DNA of 64,000 nucleotides from Massilia norwichensis (GCF_024753245.1 NZ_JANUGX010000001.1:62001-126000), one strand, 5' to 3'. Counted from the stretch's first letter, positions 19,546-31,976 are shown. A program made the numbers and translations. The notes: generated by a model not told the origin, from the letters alone.

Positions 19546-20370
19546 ATGTCCATTTCCATCAAGACCCCGGAAGAGATCGAAGGCATGCGTATCGCCGGCC
19601 GCCTAGGCAGCGAAGTGCTCGATTACATCACCCCCTTCGTCAAGGTCGGCGTCACCACCGGCGAACTCGATCGCCTCTGCCACGAATACATGGTCAAGGT
19701 GCAGGGCACCGTGCCGGCTCCGCTGAACTACGCGCCGCCGGGCTACCCGCCCTTCCCCAAGGCCGTCTGCACCTCGGTCAACGACGTGATCTGCCATGGC
19801 ATCCCCGGCGACAAGGTGCTGAAGGACGGCGACTCGGTCAACATCGACGTCACCGTCATCACCAAGGATGGCTACCACGGCGACAACAGCCGCATGTTCC
19901 TGGTCGGCAAGCCGAAGCTGCAGGCGCGCCGCCTGTCGGAAGTCACCTACGAATGCATGTGGCTGGGCATCAGCAAGGTCAAACCGGGCGCGCACCTGGG
20001 CGACATCGGCCACGCGATCCAGCAGCACGCCGAAAAGAACGGCTTCAGCGTGGTGCGCGAATTCTGCGGCCACGGCATCGGCAAGGTCTTCCACGAGGAG
20101 CCGCAGGTGCTGCACTACGGCCACCCGGGCACCGGCGAAGAACTGGTGCCGGGCATGATCTTCACGATCGAGCCGATGATCAACGCCGGCGCCCGCGAGA
20201 TCAAGGAAATGCCGGACGGCTGGACCATCAAGACCCGCGACCGCAGCCTGTCGGCCCAGTGGGAACACATGATCCTGGTGACCGAGACCGGCTATGAAGT
20301 GCTGACCGTCTCGGCCGGCACCCCGCCACCGCCGGCGATCGTCCTCGCCAAGGACGCCGTGGCGGCCTGA
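19546..20370 (+). CDS. map: Methionine aminopeptidase, type I
   Basis: The 274-residue enzyme starts MSISIKTPEEIEGMRIAGRL and carries the metal-ligand segments NIDVTVITKDGYHGDNSRMF, GHGIGKVFHEEP and FTIEPMINAG. It removes the N-terminal methionine from new proteins using two metal ions. Family length is about 264. The start at 19546 was chosen from conservation and from the promoter just upstream. There is no strong ribosome site, only an A-rich stretch. glnD follows after 11 bp, so the two are co-transcribed. It is divergent from rpsB, a conserved order. Confidence 0.95.
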   Translation: MSISIKTPEEIEGMRIAGRLGSEVLDYITPFVKVGVTTGELDRLCHEYMVKVQGTVPAPLNYAPPGYPPFPKAVCTSVNDVICHGIPGDKVLKDGDSVNIDVTVITKDGYHGDNSRMFLVGKPKLQARRLSEVTYECMWLGISKVKPGAHLGDIGHAIQQHAEKNGFSVVREFCGHGIGKVFHEEPQVLHYGHPGTGEELVPGMIFTIEPMINAGAREIKEMPDGWTIKTRDRSLSAQWEHMILVTETGYEVLTVSAGTPPPPAIVLAKDAVAA

Positions 20371-20381
20371 GTCCGCGCCGC

Positions 20382-22985
20382 ATGACCGCCACGCCGATGC
20401 CAGGTTCCGCCACCACCGAACAGCCTCTCCTGCAGACGCAGCTGCGCCAGCGCCTGAAGGACGAGCGCAGCCACATCATTGCCGACTTCCGCGAGAACGG
20501 CAAACCCGAGAAGCTGCTGCGCGGCCTGCGCCACAGTGTCGACGGGGTGCTGACCGATGCCTGGCGCGCGGCCGGGCTGCCGTCGGACGCGGCCCTGGTC
20601 GGGGTCGGCGGCTACGGCCGCGGCGAGCTGTTTCCGCATTCCGACGTCGACCTGCTGATCCTGCTCGCCAACCCGGCCGACGCCCTCACCCAGGCGAAAC
20701 TCGAACAGTTCGTCCAGCTGCTGTGGGACCTGGGCCTGGAGATCGGCCATTCGATCCGCACCGTCGACGAATGCATGAGCGAATCGGCGGCCGACATCAC
20801 GGTCCAGACCAGCCTGCTGGAAGCGCGCCTCGTCGCCGGCAGCGAGGCCGTGTTCGCCGAGCTGCAGCGGCGCTACCACGAAGCGATGGATGCCCAGGCT
20901 TTCTTCCACGCCAAGACCGCCGAGATGCGGCTGCGCCACGCCAAGTACGAGTTTACGCCCTACAGCCTGGAGCCGAACGTCAAGGAAAGCCCGGGCGCGC
21001 TGCGCGACCTGCAAGTCATCCGTTGGGTGGCCCAGGCGGCGCAACTCGGCAATTCCTGGACCCAGCTGGCGATCCGCGGCCTGATCACGCGCGAGGAAGC
21101 GCGCCAGCTGATGGAAAAGGAATACGCGTTCAAGGACATCCGCATCCGCCTGCACCTGCAGACCCGGCGCCGCGAAGACCGTCTGGTGTTCGACGTCCAG
21201 ACCGCGATCGCCGAGACCTTCGGCCTGCGCTCGACCGGCCAGGGCCTGGAAGCGCGCCGCGCCAGCGAATACCTGATGCAACGCTACTACTGGGCCGCCA
21301 AGACGGTGACCCAGATGAACACCATCCTGCTGCAGAACATCGAGGCCCAGCTCTTCCCCCACCCTTCGGTGCCGGTGCCGATCAACCCGCGCTTCAACGA
21401 AGTCAACGGCTTCATCGACATCGCCCACGACGACGTGTTCCAGGCCGAGCCCTCGGCCGTGCTGGCGATCTTCCTGGTGATGACCGAGCGCCCCGACATC
21501 AAGGGTATGACGGCGCGTACCATGCGCGCGCTGTGGCATGCGCGCACGCTGATCGACGATGCCTTCCGCGCCAGCCCGCTGCACCGGGCGCTGTTCCTGC
21601 GCATCCTGCAGGCGCCGGTCGGCCTGGTGCACGCGCTGCGCCGCATGAACGACATGGGCATCCTCGGCCGCTACCTGCCGAACTTCCGCCGCATCATCGG
21701 CCAGATGCAGCACGACCTGTTCCACGTGTACACCGTCGACCAGCACATCATGATGGTGGTGCGGAACATGCGCCGCTTCACGATGACGGAACATGCGCAC
21801 GAATACCCGTTCTGCAGCCAGCTGATCGCCAACTTCCCGCGCCGCTGGCTGCTGTACGTGGCGGCGCTGTTCCACGACATCGCCAAGGGCCGCGGCGGCG
21901 ACCATTCCGAGCTGGGCAAGCAGGACGTGCTGGAATTCTGCCGCGACCACGGCATCGCGCAGGACGACACGGCGCTCGTCGTGTTCCTGGTCGAGCAGCA
22001 CCTGACCATGTCGCAGGTGGCCCAGAAGCAGGACCTGTCCGACCCGGACGTGATCGCCGCTTTCGCCAACCTGGTGAAGGACGAGCGCCACCTGACCGCG
22101 CTGTACCTGCTGACGGTGGCCGACATCCGCGGCACCAGCCCCAAGGTGTGGAACGCCTGGAAGGCCAAGCTGCTGGAAGACCTGTACAAGATGACGCTGC
22201 GCGTGCTGGGCGGCGAGCCGCCCTCGGCCGACCGCGAACTGCGCGCGCGCCAGCAGGAAGCCCTGGCCACGCTGCGCCTGTTCGGCCTGCCCCCGGATGC
22301 GCACGAGGCCTTGTGGAAGCAGCTCGACGTCGCCTACTTCCTGCGCCACGACGCCTCCGACATCGCCTGGCAGACCCGCTCCCTGCACGGCAGGCTGGGG
22401 CTCGACAAGCCCGTGGTGAAAGCGCGCCTGGCGCCGATCGGCGAAGGCCTGCAGGTGACGGTGTACGTGAAGGACCAGCCGGACCTGTTCGCGCGCATCT
22501 GCAGTTATTTCGACCGCAAGAATTTCTCCATCCTCGACGCCAAGATCCATACGACGCGGGATGGCTATGCGCTCGACACCTTCCTGATCACGGACGAACA
22601 CTTCGCCAACAACTACCGCGACATCATCAGCCTGATCGAGCACGAATTGTGCGAAGTGCTGATCCGGCAGGAGCCGCTCAGCCCACCGCTGCGCGCACGC
22701 CTGTCGCGCATGTCGCGCAACTTCCCGATCACGCCGAGCGTCGACCTGCGCCCGGACGAGCGCGGCCAGTACTGGCTGCTGTCGATTGCCGCCAACGACC
22801 GCAACGGCCTGCTGTACGCGATCGCCAGCGTGCTGGCGCGCTACCGCATCAACCTGCACACCGCCAAGATCATGACCCTGGGCGAACGCGTCGAGGACGT
22901 GTTCCTGATCGACGGCCAGGCGCTGAACAACCAGCGGGTGCAGGTGCAGCTCGAGACTGAATTGCTGGATGCACTGAAAATCTGA
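20382..22985 (+). CDS. glnD: [Protein-PII] uridylyltransferase / uridylyl-removing enzyme
   Basis: The 867-residue nitrogen sensor has four modules. The nucleotidyltransferase domain holds the [16 protein letters not shown] motif at about residues 72-87. A linker follows. The HD domain near the middle includes [17 protein letters not shown]. Two C-terminal ACT domains include [15 protein letters not shown] and [15 protein letters not shown]. It adds UMP to PII proteins when glutamine is low and removes it when glutamine is high. All key motifs look intact and length is normal (E. coli 890). It shares an operon with map. A long dRS3-like hairpin follows the stop. Confidence 0.96.
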   Translation: MTATPMPGSATTEQPLLQTQLRQRLKDERSHIIADFRENGKPEKLLRGLRHSVDGVLTDAWRAAGLPSDAALVGVGGYGRGELFPHSDVDLLILLANPADALTQAKLEQFVQLLWDLGLEIGHSIRTVDECMSESAADITVQTSLLEARLVAGSEAVFAELQRRYHEAMDAQAFFHAKTAEMRLRHAKYEFTPYSLEPNVKESPGALRDLQVIRWVAQAAQLGNSWTQLAIRGLITREEARQLMEKEYAFKDIRIRLHLQTRRREDRLVFDVQTAIAETFGLRSTGQGLEARRASEYLMQRYYWAAKTVTQMNTILLQNIEAQLFPHPSVPVPINPRFNEVNGFIDIAHDDVFQAEPSAVLAIFLVMTERPDIKGMTARTMRALWHARTLIDDAFRASPLHRALFLRILQAPVGLVHALRRMNDMGILGRYLPNFRRIIGQMQHDLFHVYTVDQHIMMVVRNMRRFTMTEHAHEYPFCSQLIANFPRRWLLYVAALFHDIAKGRGGDHSELGKQDVLEFCRDHGIAQDDTALVVFLVEQHLTMSQVAQKQDLSDPDVIAAFANLVKDERHLTALYLLTVADIRGTSPKVWNAWKAKLLEDLYKMTLRVLGGEPPSADRELRARQQEALATLRLFGLPPDAHEALWKQLDVAYFLRHDASDIAWQTRSLHGRLGLDKPVVKARLAPIGEGLQVTVYVKDQPDLFARICSYFDRKNFSILDAKIHTTRDGYALDTFLITDEHFANNYRDIISLIEHELCEVLIRQEPLSPPLRARLSRMSRNFPITPSVDLRPDERGQYWLLSIAANDRNGLLYAIASVLARYRINLHTAKIMTLGERVEDVFLIDGQALNNQRVQVQLETELLDALKI

Positions 22986-22995
22986 CCAATACCAC

Positions 22996-23075
22996 CGTCA
23001 TTCCCGCGCAGGCGGGAATCCATGCCGAGCCACTGAGAACGCGGCCGATGGATTCCCGCTTCCGCGGGAATGACG
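22996..23075. repeat. Long inverted repeat, dRS3-like family, copy 2
   Basis: Arms of 28 nt (22996-23023 and 23048-23075) are reverse complements with two mismatches and contain the core ATTCCCGCG-N-GCGGGAAT. The element lies just after the glnD stop and upstream of the pseudouridine synthase start. It is closely related to the element at 2314-2397. The core matches the neisserial dRS3 pattern ATTCCC-N8-GGGAAT. Confidence 0.8.
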
Positions 23076-23092
23076 AATCAACATTTACTGCT

Positions 23093-23839
23093 ATGACCGA
23101 ACCCGTACGCCTCTCCAAACGCATGTCCGAACTTGGCCTTTCATCCCGTCGCGAAGCCGACGACTGGATTGCGAAAGGCTGGGTCCGGGTCGACGGCAAG
23201 GTCGTCAATGAACTGGGCAGCAAGGTGCTGCCGCACCAGAAGATCACGGTCGAGCGCCAGGCCGCGGCCGAGCAGAGCAAGCGCGTGACGGTGCTGATCA
23301 ACAAGCCGGTCGGCTATGTGAGCGGCCAGGCCGAGGATGGCTACAAGCCGGCCGTGGTGCTGGTCAAGCCGGAAAACCGCTGGAAGGACGATCCCTCGCC
23401 CGAGCAGTTCCACCCGACCCAGCTGCGCTCGCTTGTGCCGGCCGGGCGCCTGGACATCGATTCGGTCGGCCTGCTGGTGCTGACCCAGGACGGCCGCATC
23501 GCGCGCCAGCTGATCGGCGAAGACACTTCCATCGAGAAGGAATACCTGGTGCGCGTGCAGTACACCAGGCCGGGCAGGCTGCCGGACGCGGATCTGAAGA
23601 AGCTGAATCACGGCCTGTGGATGGACGGCAAACCGCTGCTGCCGGCCAAGGTGCGCTGGCAGAACGACGACCAGCTCAGCTTTACCCTGAAAGAAGGCCG
23701 GAAAAGGCAGATCCGCCGCATGTGCGACATGGTGGGCCTGAAGGTGATCGGCCTGAAGCGGGTGCGGATCGGCCGCGTCAAGCTGGGCGAGCTGCCGCCG
23801 GGGCAGTGGCGCTATCTGGGCGCCGACGAGCGGTTTTGA
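23093..23839 (+). CDS. rRNA pseudouridine synthase (RsuA/RluB/E/F family, RluF-like)
   Basis: The 248-residue protein has an N-terminal S4 RNA-binding domain (about 3-50, [20 protein letters not shown]). The catalytic domain has the motif [15 protein letters not shown], whose aspartate is the nucleophile. The C-terminal [17 protein letters not shown] motif is typical of this family. The S4 domain and [10 protein letters not shown] resemble E. coli RluF, which modifies 23S rRNA, but RluB or RluE-type specificity cannot be excluded. An ATG at 23048 is in frame but lies inside an intergenic repeat, so 23093 was taken as start. Confidence 0.88.
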   Translation: MTEPVRLSKRMSELGLSSRREADDWIAKGWVRVDGKVVNELGSKVLPHQKITVERQAAAEQSKRVTVLINKPVGYVSGQAEDGYKPAVVLVKPENRWKDDPSPEQFHPTQLRSLVPAGRLDIDSVGLLVLTQDGRIARQLIGEDTSIEKEYLVRVQYTRPGRLPDADLKKLNHGLWMDGKPLLPAKVRWQNDDQLSFTLKEGRKRQIRRMCDMVGLKVIGLKRVRIGRVKLGELPPGQWRYLGADERF

Positions 23840-23846
23840 TGTCGCC

Positions 23847-23896
23847 GCGGGCACGGGGTGCCCGCCCTACGTAGGGTGGGCACCCCGTGCCCACGC
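23847..23896. repeat. GTAGGGTGGGCAC-type inverted repeat, copy 2
   Basis: A left arm (23847-23870) ending GCCCTAC abuts a right arm (23871-23896) starting GTAGGGTGGG with no spacer. The arms are nearly perfect reverse complements around GGCACCCCGTGCC. It lies between two convergent genes, where such an element could end both transcripts. Confidence 0.8.
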
Positions 23897-23908
23897 ATGT
23901 TCAATGGT

Positions 23909-24232
23909 TCAATGCGGCCGCGGCTGCATCCTGGTCCACGGATCCAGCACCCGTAACTCATCCAGCACCACGCGCGGGCCGTCGATGCTGCCGCCGCTTT
24001 CCTGGTCCCACTCGAGCTTGAGCTTGGAGCGGCCCTTGCGCAGGTCGACGCGGGCGTAGTCGACCCAGGCGTCGGCGCCGCCGTATTCGTAGGTCGTGAT
24101 CCAGCCGGCGGCCTGCAAGGCATCCACCGTCTGGCGCAAGGCGAACGGGGGAAGCCCGTCGATGGTGCCGGGCTCCAGCCTAGGGTCGCCCAGCACGGAT
24201 AAATATCTGACAAACTCCGAAATCCACGTCAT
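23909..24232 (-). CDS. Small hypothetical protein
   Basis: This 107-residue frame has a strong ribosome site (GGGAGG, 5 bases before the ATG). The protein has no signal peptide or membrane segment. It reads like a soluble alpha/beta protein: a helical N-terminus (WISEFVRYLSVLGDPRL), then alternating strands with conserved-looking tryptophans (AAGWITTYEYGGADAWVDYARVDL). It ends MQPRPH. No family was recognised. It stands alone, convergent with the pseudouridine synthase and downstream of the hybrid kinase on the same strand. Confidence 0.7.
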   Translation of the reverse strand: MTWISEFVRYLSVLGDPRLEPGTIDGLPPFALRQTVDALQAAGWITTYEYGGADAWVDYARVDLRKGRSKLKLEWDQESGGSIDGPRVVLDELRVLDPWTRMQPRPH

Positions 24233-24303
24233 CGCTGCCTCCCAACAAGGGTTGACGTGATTTCAGTCTATCAGCGGGTATCTGGCTTTGATGTTAGCCA
24301 ACT

Positions 24304-24328
24304 CACACTGCATAAAAAATGCAGCGTG
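24304..24328. other. Hairpin downstream of the hybrid kinase
   Basis: CACACTGCAT (24304-24313) and ATGCAGCGTG (24319-24328) pair over 10 bp, with one wobble, around an AAAAA/TTTTT loop. It lies in the 140-bp gap between the stop of the kinase at 24373 and the small protein start at 24232. A T-run after the stem is missing, so its role as terminator is uncertain. Confidence 0.4.
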
Positions 24329-24372
24329 CATCGAAACGCACGGAAACTGTTCCTATCTGCACTTAATTGGCT

Positions 24373-27300
24373 CTAAGTCAGTATGCGATGCAGGTCCTCC
24401 AGGCTCACCGGCTTGGTCAAATGCTGGGTAAAACCGCGGTTGCGGGTCTGGCGCCGGTCCGCATCCTGGCCCCAGCCGGTCAGCGCCACGATGCGCATGC
24501 TTGCAAAGCGCTCGTCCTGGCGCAGGCGGCGCGCGACCTCGTAGCCGTCCATGACCGGCATGCCGATGTCGAGCAGCACGCTGGACGGCAGGAAGCTCTC
24601 GGCCATCGCCAGCGCGCTGCGGCCGTCGTAGACCACCCGCACCTCGGCGCCGTCCGCTTCGAGCAGCAGGCCCAGGGTATCGGCGGCGTCGCGGTTGTCG
24701 TCCACCACCAGGATGCGCTGGCCGGCGAAGGGGGCATAGGGCCGCGCCTGCTCCTGGCCGGGGCGCTCCAGCCGGCCGTCGTCCTCGGTTGCGAGCGGCA
24801 GGCGCACCACGAACTCGCTGCCCATGCCGCTGCCGCCGCTGTGCGCCTCGACGCTCCCGTGGTGCATCTCGACCAGGCTGCGCACCATCGTCAGGCCGAT
24901 CCCGAGCCCGCCCTGCCCGCGCCCGACCGCACGGTGGGCCTGGGCGAACATGTCGAACACCTGGCCCAACGCTTCCGGCGGTATGCCGATGCCGGTGTCG
25001 CGCACCGACACCACGGCCTGGCCGTCTTCGCGCCAGACGTCGACCCAGATGCGGCCGCCCGGATCGGTGTACTTGGCCGCATTGTTGAGGAGATTGGCGA
25101 ACACCTGGGTCAGGCGCACGCGGTCGGCCAGCAGCACCAGCGGTTCCTCCGGCAGCGCCACCGCCAGCTGGTGGCCGGCGCGCTCGATCGGCAGCTGGCT
25201 GGTCTCGACTGCGCTGTGAACGATTTCCGCCACCGGCACCCGTTCCAGGCGCAGGTCGATCTTGCCGCGCGTGATGCGCGAGACTTCCATCAGGTCATCC
25301 ACCAGGGTCGCGATCTGGCGCACCTGGCGCCCCACCATCTCGACCACGCGGTCGGACTGGCGGCGCCCGTCGGGGCGGCGCATCAGCTGCACCGCGTTGC
25401 TGATCGGCGCCAGCGGGTTCCTCAGCTCGTGGGCCAGGGTCGCCAGGAACTCGTCCTTGCGGCGGTCGGCGTCCTTCAGCGCGTCCTCGGCCTGCACCGC
25501 GCCGGTGATGTCGAGCGAGATGCCGACATAACCACGGTGCTGGCCGTCGTCCGAATACCAGGGCGCGGCGTGCGACTCGAACCAGCGCCAGCTGCCGTCG
25601 CGTGCCGGCACCCGGATCCGGTGGCTGAAGATGGCGCGCTGGCGGATGCCCTCGGATACCTGCATCAGGTAGCTGTGCATGTCCTCCGGCTGCACGACGC
25701 CGCGCCAGCTGTCGGACGGCGCCGGCGAGCCGCTGTCGCCGTTGCCGCCCTGGTTCAGGTACATCAGGCCGCCGTCGGGATCGAACTGGTAGATCAGCGC
25801 CGGCGAGGCATCGGCCAGTGCGCGAAAGCGTGCCTCGCTTTCGCGCAGCGCATCCTCGGCGCGCTTGCGCACCGTGATGTCATGGAACAGGATCGCCACC
25901 CGCGGCGAGTCGCCGCCGACCGGATAGACGAAGAAATCGAACCAGCTGTTGAGCGCCTCCGAAAAGCACTGCGAGCGGGTGCTGACGCCGGTGCGCGCAA
26001 CCTGGGCGCAGGCGTCCAGCCAGCAGGGTTCGTGCTCGGGGCGCACCTTCAGCAAGCCCGGGCCGACATAATGGATACTGGTCATGCGCACCGCCGCCGG
26101 ATTCGCTTCCGAATACACCAGCGCGGCCGCGCGGCCGTCGGCGTCGTATTGCACGCTGGCCAGCAGGAAGCCTTCGTCCATCGCCTCGAACAGCATGCGG
26201 TAACGGCGCTCGCTCTCGGTCAACGCGGCCTGGGTGCGGCGCCGCTCGTCGATGTCGATGTTCATGCCGAACCACTTGCGCAGGCTGCCGTCGGCGTCGA
26301 ACAGCGGCGCCGCGCGCACATTGGTCCAGCGCCAGCCCCCCATCGCCACGTGCACGCGGAATTCCATGTTGATCCCGCGCCGCATCGCCAGCGCCGCGCG
26401 CCATTCGCGCTGCACGTAGTCGCGGTCGTCGGGATGGACGGCATCCAGCCAGCCCTTGCCCATCGAGGCCGCCTCGCGCTGCCCGGTGTAGGCGCACCAG
26501 CTCGGCGAAGGCTGGACGAAATTGGCTTGCGCATCGGTTTCCCACACGGCCTGGCCGAAGCCTTCGACCAGGGCGCGGAAGCGCTGCTCGCTCTCGGCCA
26601 GGCGCGCTTCGGCCTCCTTCAATTCGCTGACGTCCAGCACGAAGCAGACGCAGCGCGCGTGCGCGCCCTCGCCCGAAATGCGCGCCGGCGCGTACAGCCC
26701 CCACCAGCGGCTGCCGTCCTTGCGCAGCATCTGCTTGGTGTAGGGCCGGGTGACGCCGGTATCGCGCAGCTCGCGCCCGGAACGCAGCGTCAGGTCCCAG
26801 AACTCGGGCGCGGTGATGGCTCTCCAGTTGTCGACGGTGCGCAGCTCTTCCTCGCTGTAACCGGTCATGCGCTGGTAAGCCTGGTTGATGTCGTAGACGT
26901 TATTGTCGAGGTCGAAATAAATCACCCCGACCGTGCTGATGCTGAGCGTGGCGTCGATCAGGGCCTTGTGTTCGCGCAGCGCGCGCTCGGCGGCGCGGCT
27001 TTCCTCGACTTCGCGCTGCAAGGTCTCGCGGCTCTCGAGCACCGGCCGCAGGCGCTGTTCGAGCTCGCGCTCCAGCTGCTCCGGGTCGGGAGCGCCGCGC
27101 CGCGCGCCGCTGGCCTGGTGCGCCGCGGCGGCAAAACCGGCGAGCTCGCGCAGCAGCTGCAGGTCATGCGCATCGAAATGCTGGCCCTCGCCGTCCAGCA
27201 GGGCAACCAGGGCGCCGGCCGGCTGTCCGCGCACGCGCCAGGGGACGCCCAGCGCTTCGGCGACATCGAGGCCGGCATCGCGCACCGATGCGAACACCTG

Positions 27301-27678
27301 CCCCGGCCGCGAGAACAGCACGGCGCCGTCGGCCAGCACGCTGGCGCCGGCGGGACAGGCCTGCAGCGGCCAGCGCTTTCCCACCTGGCCTGCCAGACCT
27401 CCCGCAGTCGCATGCCAGCAGATCTCTTCGCCGCCCGGCCCGGTTTCGCGCACCGCGATCGCGACCGCATCGGCGGCGCACAGCTCGCGCACCGCCTCGG
27501 CTACCCGTTGCAGCAGCAGGTCCGGATCGTCGGCCAGGCACTGGGCCAGCCCCGCCAGGGCGGCGCGCTCGGCTGCCGCGTCGCGGCCCTGCACGTGCAC
27601 GCCGCGTCCATGCAGCAGCGCCGCGATGACGGCATCGTCGCGGTATCCGACCGTGGAACCTGTGCTGGAATCGGCCAT
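24373..27678 (-). CDS. Hybrid sensor histidine kinase with GAF, four PAS domains and a receiver
   Basis: The 1101-residue protein has no membrane segment and should be cytoplasmic. From the N-terminus: a GAF-like domain (about 40-200), a short coiled coil (205-245), four PAS/PAC units (about 245-730, with DITxRKR-type PAC ends), a HisKA domain with HELRNPL (His near 745), an HATPase domain with NAAKYT, DTGIGI and GGLGIGL, and a C-terminal receiver (about 987-1101) with VVDDN, the DIGMPVMDG phospho-acceptor and TKP. No output domain follows, so phosphate must pass to another protein by a phosphotransfer step. No response regulator with an output domain is adjacent. The signal is unknown. It and the next kinase are similar in their kinase-receiver halves. 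Confidence 0.9.
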   Translation of the reverse strand: MADSSTGSTVGYRDDAVIAALLHGRGVHVQGRDAAAERAALAGLAQCLADDPDLLLQRVAEAVRELCAADAVAIAVRETGPGGEEICWHATAGGLAGQVGKRWPLQACPAGASVLADGAVLFSRPGQVFASVRDAGLDVAEALGVPWRVRGQPAGALVALLDGEGQHFDAHDLQLLRELAGFAAAAHQASGARRGAPDPEQLERELEQRLRPVLESRETLQREVEESRAAERALREHKALIDATLSISTVGVIYFDLDNNVYDINQAYQRMTGYSEEELRTVDNWRAITAPEFWDLTLRSGRELRDTGVTRPYTKQMLRKDGSRWWGLYAPARISGEGAHARCVCFVLDVSELKEAEARLAESEQRFRALVEGFGQAVWETDAQANFVQPSPSWCAYTGQREAASMGKGWLDAVHPDDRDYVQREWRAALAMRRGINMEFRVHVAMGGWRWTNVRAAPLFDADGSLRKWFGMNIDIDERRRTQAALTESERRYRMLFEAMDEGFLLASVQYDADGRAAALVYSEANPAAVRMTSIHYVGPGLLKVRPEHEPCWLDACAQVARTGVSTRSQCFSEALNSWFDFFVYPVGGDSPRVAILFHDITVRKRAEDALRESEARFRALADASPALIYQFDPDGGLMYLNQGGNGDSGSPAPSDSWRGVVQPEDMHSYLMQVSEGIRQRAIFSHRIRVPARDGSWRWFESHAAPWYSDDGQHRGYVGISLDITGAVQAEDALKDADRRKDEFLATLAHELRNPLAPISNAVQLMRRPDGRRQSDRVVEMVGRQVRQIATLVDDLMEVSRITRGKIDLRLERVPVAEIVHSAVETSQLPIERAGHQLAVALPEEPLVLLADRVRLTQVFANLLNNAAKYTDPGGRIWVDVWREDGQAVVSVRDTGIGIPPEALGQVFDMFAQAHRAVGRGQGGLGIGLTMVRSLVEMHHGSVEAHSGGSGMGSEFVVRLPLATEDDGRLERPGQEQARPYAPFAGQRILVVDDNRDAADTLGLLLEADGAEVRVVYDGRSALAMAESFLPSSVLLDIGMPVMDGYEVARRLRQDERFASMRIVALTGWGQDADRRQTRNRGFTQHLTKPVSLEDLHRILT

Positions 27679-27895
27679 GAGGAATGTTGGTGAAAATTTG
27701 TGAGTTTTGGTACTCCTGCCCGCCAGATTACTTTACAACCCGATAATCTCCAACGGGAATCCAATCGTGCACGAGCTCGCTTGCAGGCGGCGAAGGCGAA
27801 CGGCAGCAGGGGTCGGAGAATGCCCCGACGCGCCACCCACATCGGGTCTTTGTCATGGACAAATGGAAGCGCTGCCAAAGAGAATAAAGCGGTGT

Positions 27896-27922
27896 AAAAA
27901 GACGCCGCGGCAGACGGCGCAT
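27896..27922 (-). terminator. Rho-independent terminator after the second hybrid kinase
   Basis: On the minus strand GCGCCG pairs with CGGCGT around a short loop, and a T-run (complement of the A-run at 27896-27900) follows. It starts 24 bp after the stop codon at 27944, and it separates this gene from the next kinase gene. The rest of the 265-bp gap (27679-27943) holds no convincing gene. Confidence 0.7.
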
Positions 27923-27943
27923 TCTTTTGTTGCGAATTTACAA

Positions 27944-30118
<2,175 letters not shown>

Positions 30119-30343
30119 GGTGTCTTGGGCTCTTCGGGTCGGTTCGCGTCGGCAAGGTAGGACAACATTGCATTTTATATTCAGCAAGTTTTTTCGTGCC
30201 GCACGACAGCGCGAAAACGCGTAGAGCCCGCCAGGACGGTGTTTACGGCCCTGTTTTCCGGCATTGCGCGAAGCCCCGGCCTCGCGTAGCATCCCGGAAT
30301 TGCTGTGCCCACAAGGCCCGGCATCCGCGAATCCGGGAGACCC

Positions 30344-31849
30344 ATGAAAACCGAAACCCTACCACTACCCTACACACAAACCCGTTCCTTCCTCACCGTC
30401 GCTCTGATCGAGCTGTGGGAGCGATTCGGGTATTACGGCATGCAGGCGCTGATCGTCTATTACATGGTCGAGCGCCTCGGCTTCGAGGACAGCCGCGCCA
30501 ACCTGGTCTGGAGCGCGGCCGCCGCCCTGATCTACGTCGCCCCGGCGATCGGCGGCTGGATCGGCGACAAGATCCTCGGCACCAAGCGCTCGATGTACCT
30601 GGGCGCGATGATCCTGACCGTCGGCTACGCGCTGATGGCGGTGCCGACCGAGAGCACCCGTTTCCTGTTCTGCGCCCTCGGCGTGGTGGTGGTCGGCAAC
30701 GGCCTGTTCAAGCCCAACACCGCCAACCTGGTGCGCAAGATCTACGAAGGCGACGATTCCAAGATCGACTCCGCTTTCACCCTGTACTACATGGCCGTGA
30801 ACGTCGGCTCGACCGTGTCGATGCTGGCCACGCCCTGGATCAAGGATTACGTCAACGCCGCCTACGGCAACAACTTCGGCTGGCACGCCGCCTTCGCGGT
30901 CTGCAGCGTCGGCCTGGTGGTCGGCCTGCTGAACGTGGCGCTGATGCGCGCCACCATCGCCCATGTCGGCAGCCTGCCGGACGAGAAGCCGCTGCAGGTC
31001 GGCAAGCTGGCGGCCGTGCTGGCCGGCGCCGTGCTGGTGGTGTTCGGCTCGGCCGAGATCCTCGAAGACCAGGCCCTGGCCCGCTTCTTCGTCTACCTGG
31101 CCGGCGTGGTGGTGCTGGGCATCTTCGTGCACCTGATCCGCAAGAGCGAGCCGAGCGAACGCGCCGGCCTGATCGCGGCCCTGGTGCTGACCCTGCAGAC
31201 CGTGTTCTTCTTCATCTTCTACCAGCAGATGTCGACCTCGCTGTCGCTGTTCGCGCTGCGTAACGTCGACCTCGACTTCACCGTCTTCGGCGCCCACCTG
31301 TGGACCTGGTCGCCGGCCCAGTTCCAGGCGCTGAACGCGATCTGGATCATGGTGCTGTCGCCGGTCCTGGCCTGGGCCTATTCCTTTGCCGGCCGCACCG
31401 GCAAGGACCTGTCGATCGCCGGCAAGTTCGCGCTCGGCTTCGCCGCGGTGGCCGCCGGCTTCTTCGCCTACGGCGTGGCCGGTGTCTTCGCCGTCAACGG
31501 CATGACCTCGTCGTGGGTGATGATCGCCGGCTACGGCCTGTACTCGCTGGGCGAACTGCTGGTATCGGGCCTGGGCCTGGCCATGGTGGCGCGTTACGTG
31601 CCGGCGCGCATGAGCGGCTTCATGATGGGCGCCTACTTCGTCGCCACCGGCATCTCGCAATACCTGGGCGGCGTGGTCGCCAACCTGGCCAGCGTGCCGA
31701 AGGACGTCACCGACCCGCTGCAGACCCTGCCGATCTACACCAGCCTGTTCAACAAGCTGGGCATGGGCGCGGTGGCCTGCACCGTGATCGCGCTGCTGGC
31801 GCTGCCGCTGATGCGCAAGCTGACCGCCAGCCACCAGTCGCACCAGTGA
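30344..31849 (+). CDS. POT/PTR2-family proton-coupled oligopeptide transporter
   Basis: The 501-residue membrane protein has about 14 hydrophobic segments. The family signature ELWERFGYYGMQALIVYYM (E-x-x-E-R-F-x-Y-Y-G) lies at the N-terminus and FYQQMSTSLSLFALRNVD in the middle. These motifs mark proton-driven importers of di- and tripeptides (DtpA/DtpB group). The start at 30344 is preceded by GGGAG. It is divergent from the membrane hybrid kinase. Two GC-rich hairpins follow the stop. Confidence 0.92.
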   Translation: MKTETLPLPYTQTRSFLTVALIELWERFGYYGMQALIVYYMVERLGFEDSRANLVWSAAAALIYVAPAIGGWIGDKILGTKRSMYLGAMILTVGYALMAVPTESTRFLFCALGVVVVGNGLFKPNTANLVRKIYEGDDSKIDSAFTLYYMAVNVGSTVSMLATPWIKDYVNAAYGNNFGWHAAFAVCSVGLVVGLLNVALMRATIAHVGSLPDEKPLQVGKLAAVLAGAVLVVFGSAEILEDQALARFFVYLAGVVVLGIFVHLIRKSEPSERAGLIAALVLTLQTVFFFIFYQQMSTSLSLFALRNVDLDFTVFGAHLWTWSPAQFQALNAIWIMVLSPVLAWAYSFAGRTGKDLSIAGKFALGFAAVAAGFFAYGVAGVFAVNGMTSSWVMIAGYGLYSLGELLVSGLGLAMVARYVPARMSGFMMGAYFVATGISQYLGGVVANLASVPKDVTDPLQTLPIYTSLFNKLGMGAVACTVIALLALPLMRKLTASHQSHQ

Positions 31850-31856
31850 TCCTCTC

Positions 31857-31928
31857 CGGGCGCGCGTCCTGCGCGCCCATTCAGCGCGCATACCTCTGAT
31901 GCTCATCAGGCGCCGCCGCCGCGGCGCC
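31857..31928. other. Two GC-rich hairpins between the POT gene and the HAF-repeat gene
   Basis: The first hairpin, near 31857-31877, pairs GGGCGCGC with GCGCGCCC. The second pairs GGCGCCGC (31909-31916) with GCGGCGCC (31921-31928) around CGCC. Neither is followed by a T-run. They may reduce read-through from the transporter gene. Confidence 0.45.
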
Positions 31929-31976
31929 GCATAAGCTGGACGGTGCTTTACTCATCAACCGTCCAAGGAGGCTCAC

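Noticed and set aside
20292..22859. Open frame of about 855 codons on the minus strand, opposite glnD
   Set aside because: It is the antisense shadow of glnD in GC-rich DNA. Its composition (rich in H, Q, R, D, V) is typical of antisense frames and it matches no family.
23048..23092. Upstream ATG for the pseudouridine synthase
   Set aside because: The added residues are encoded by the arm of an intergenic repeat and do not match the family; the S4 domain starts right after 23093.
24367..27693. Open frame of about 1108 codons on the plus strand, opposite the large hybrid kinase
   Set aside because: Antisense shadow with biased H/A/R/Q composition and no domain; the minus-strand kinase explains the region fully.
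27700..27897. Short plus-strand frame between the two hybrid kinases
   Set aside because: No ribosome site, no family, and it overlaps the likely promoter and terminator of the flanking genes.
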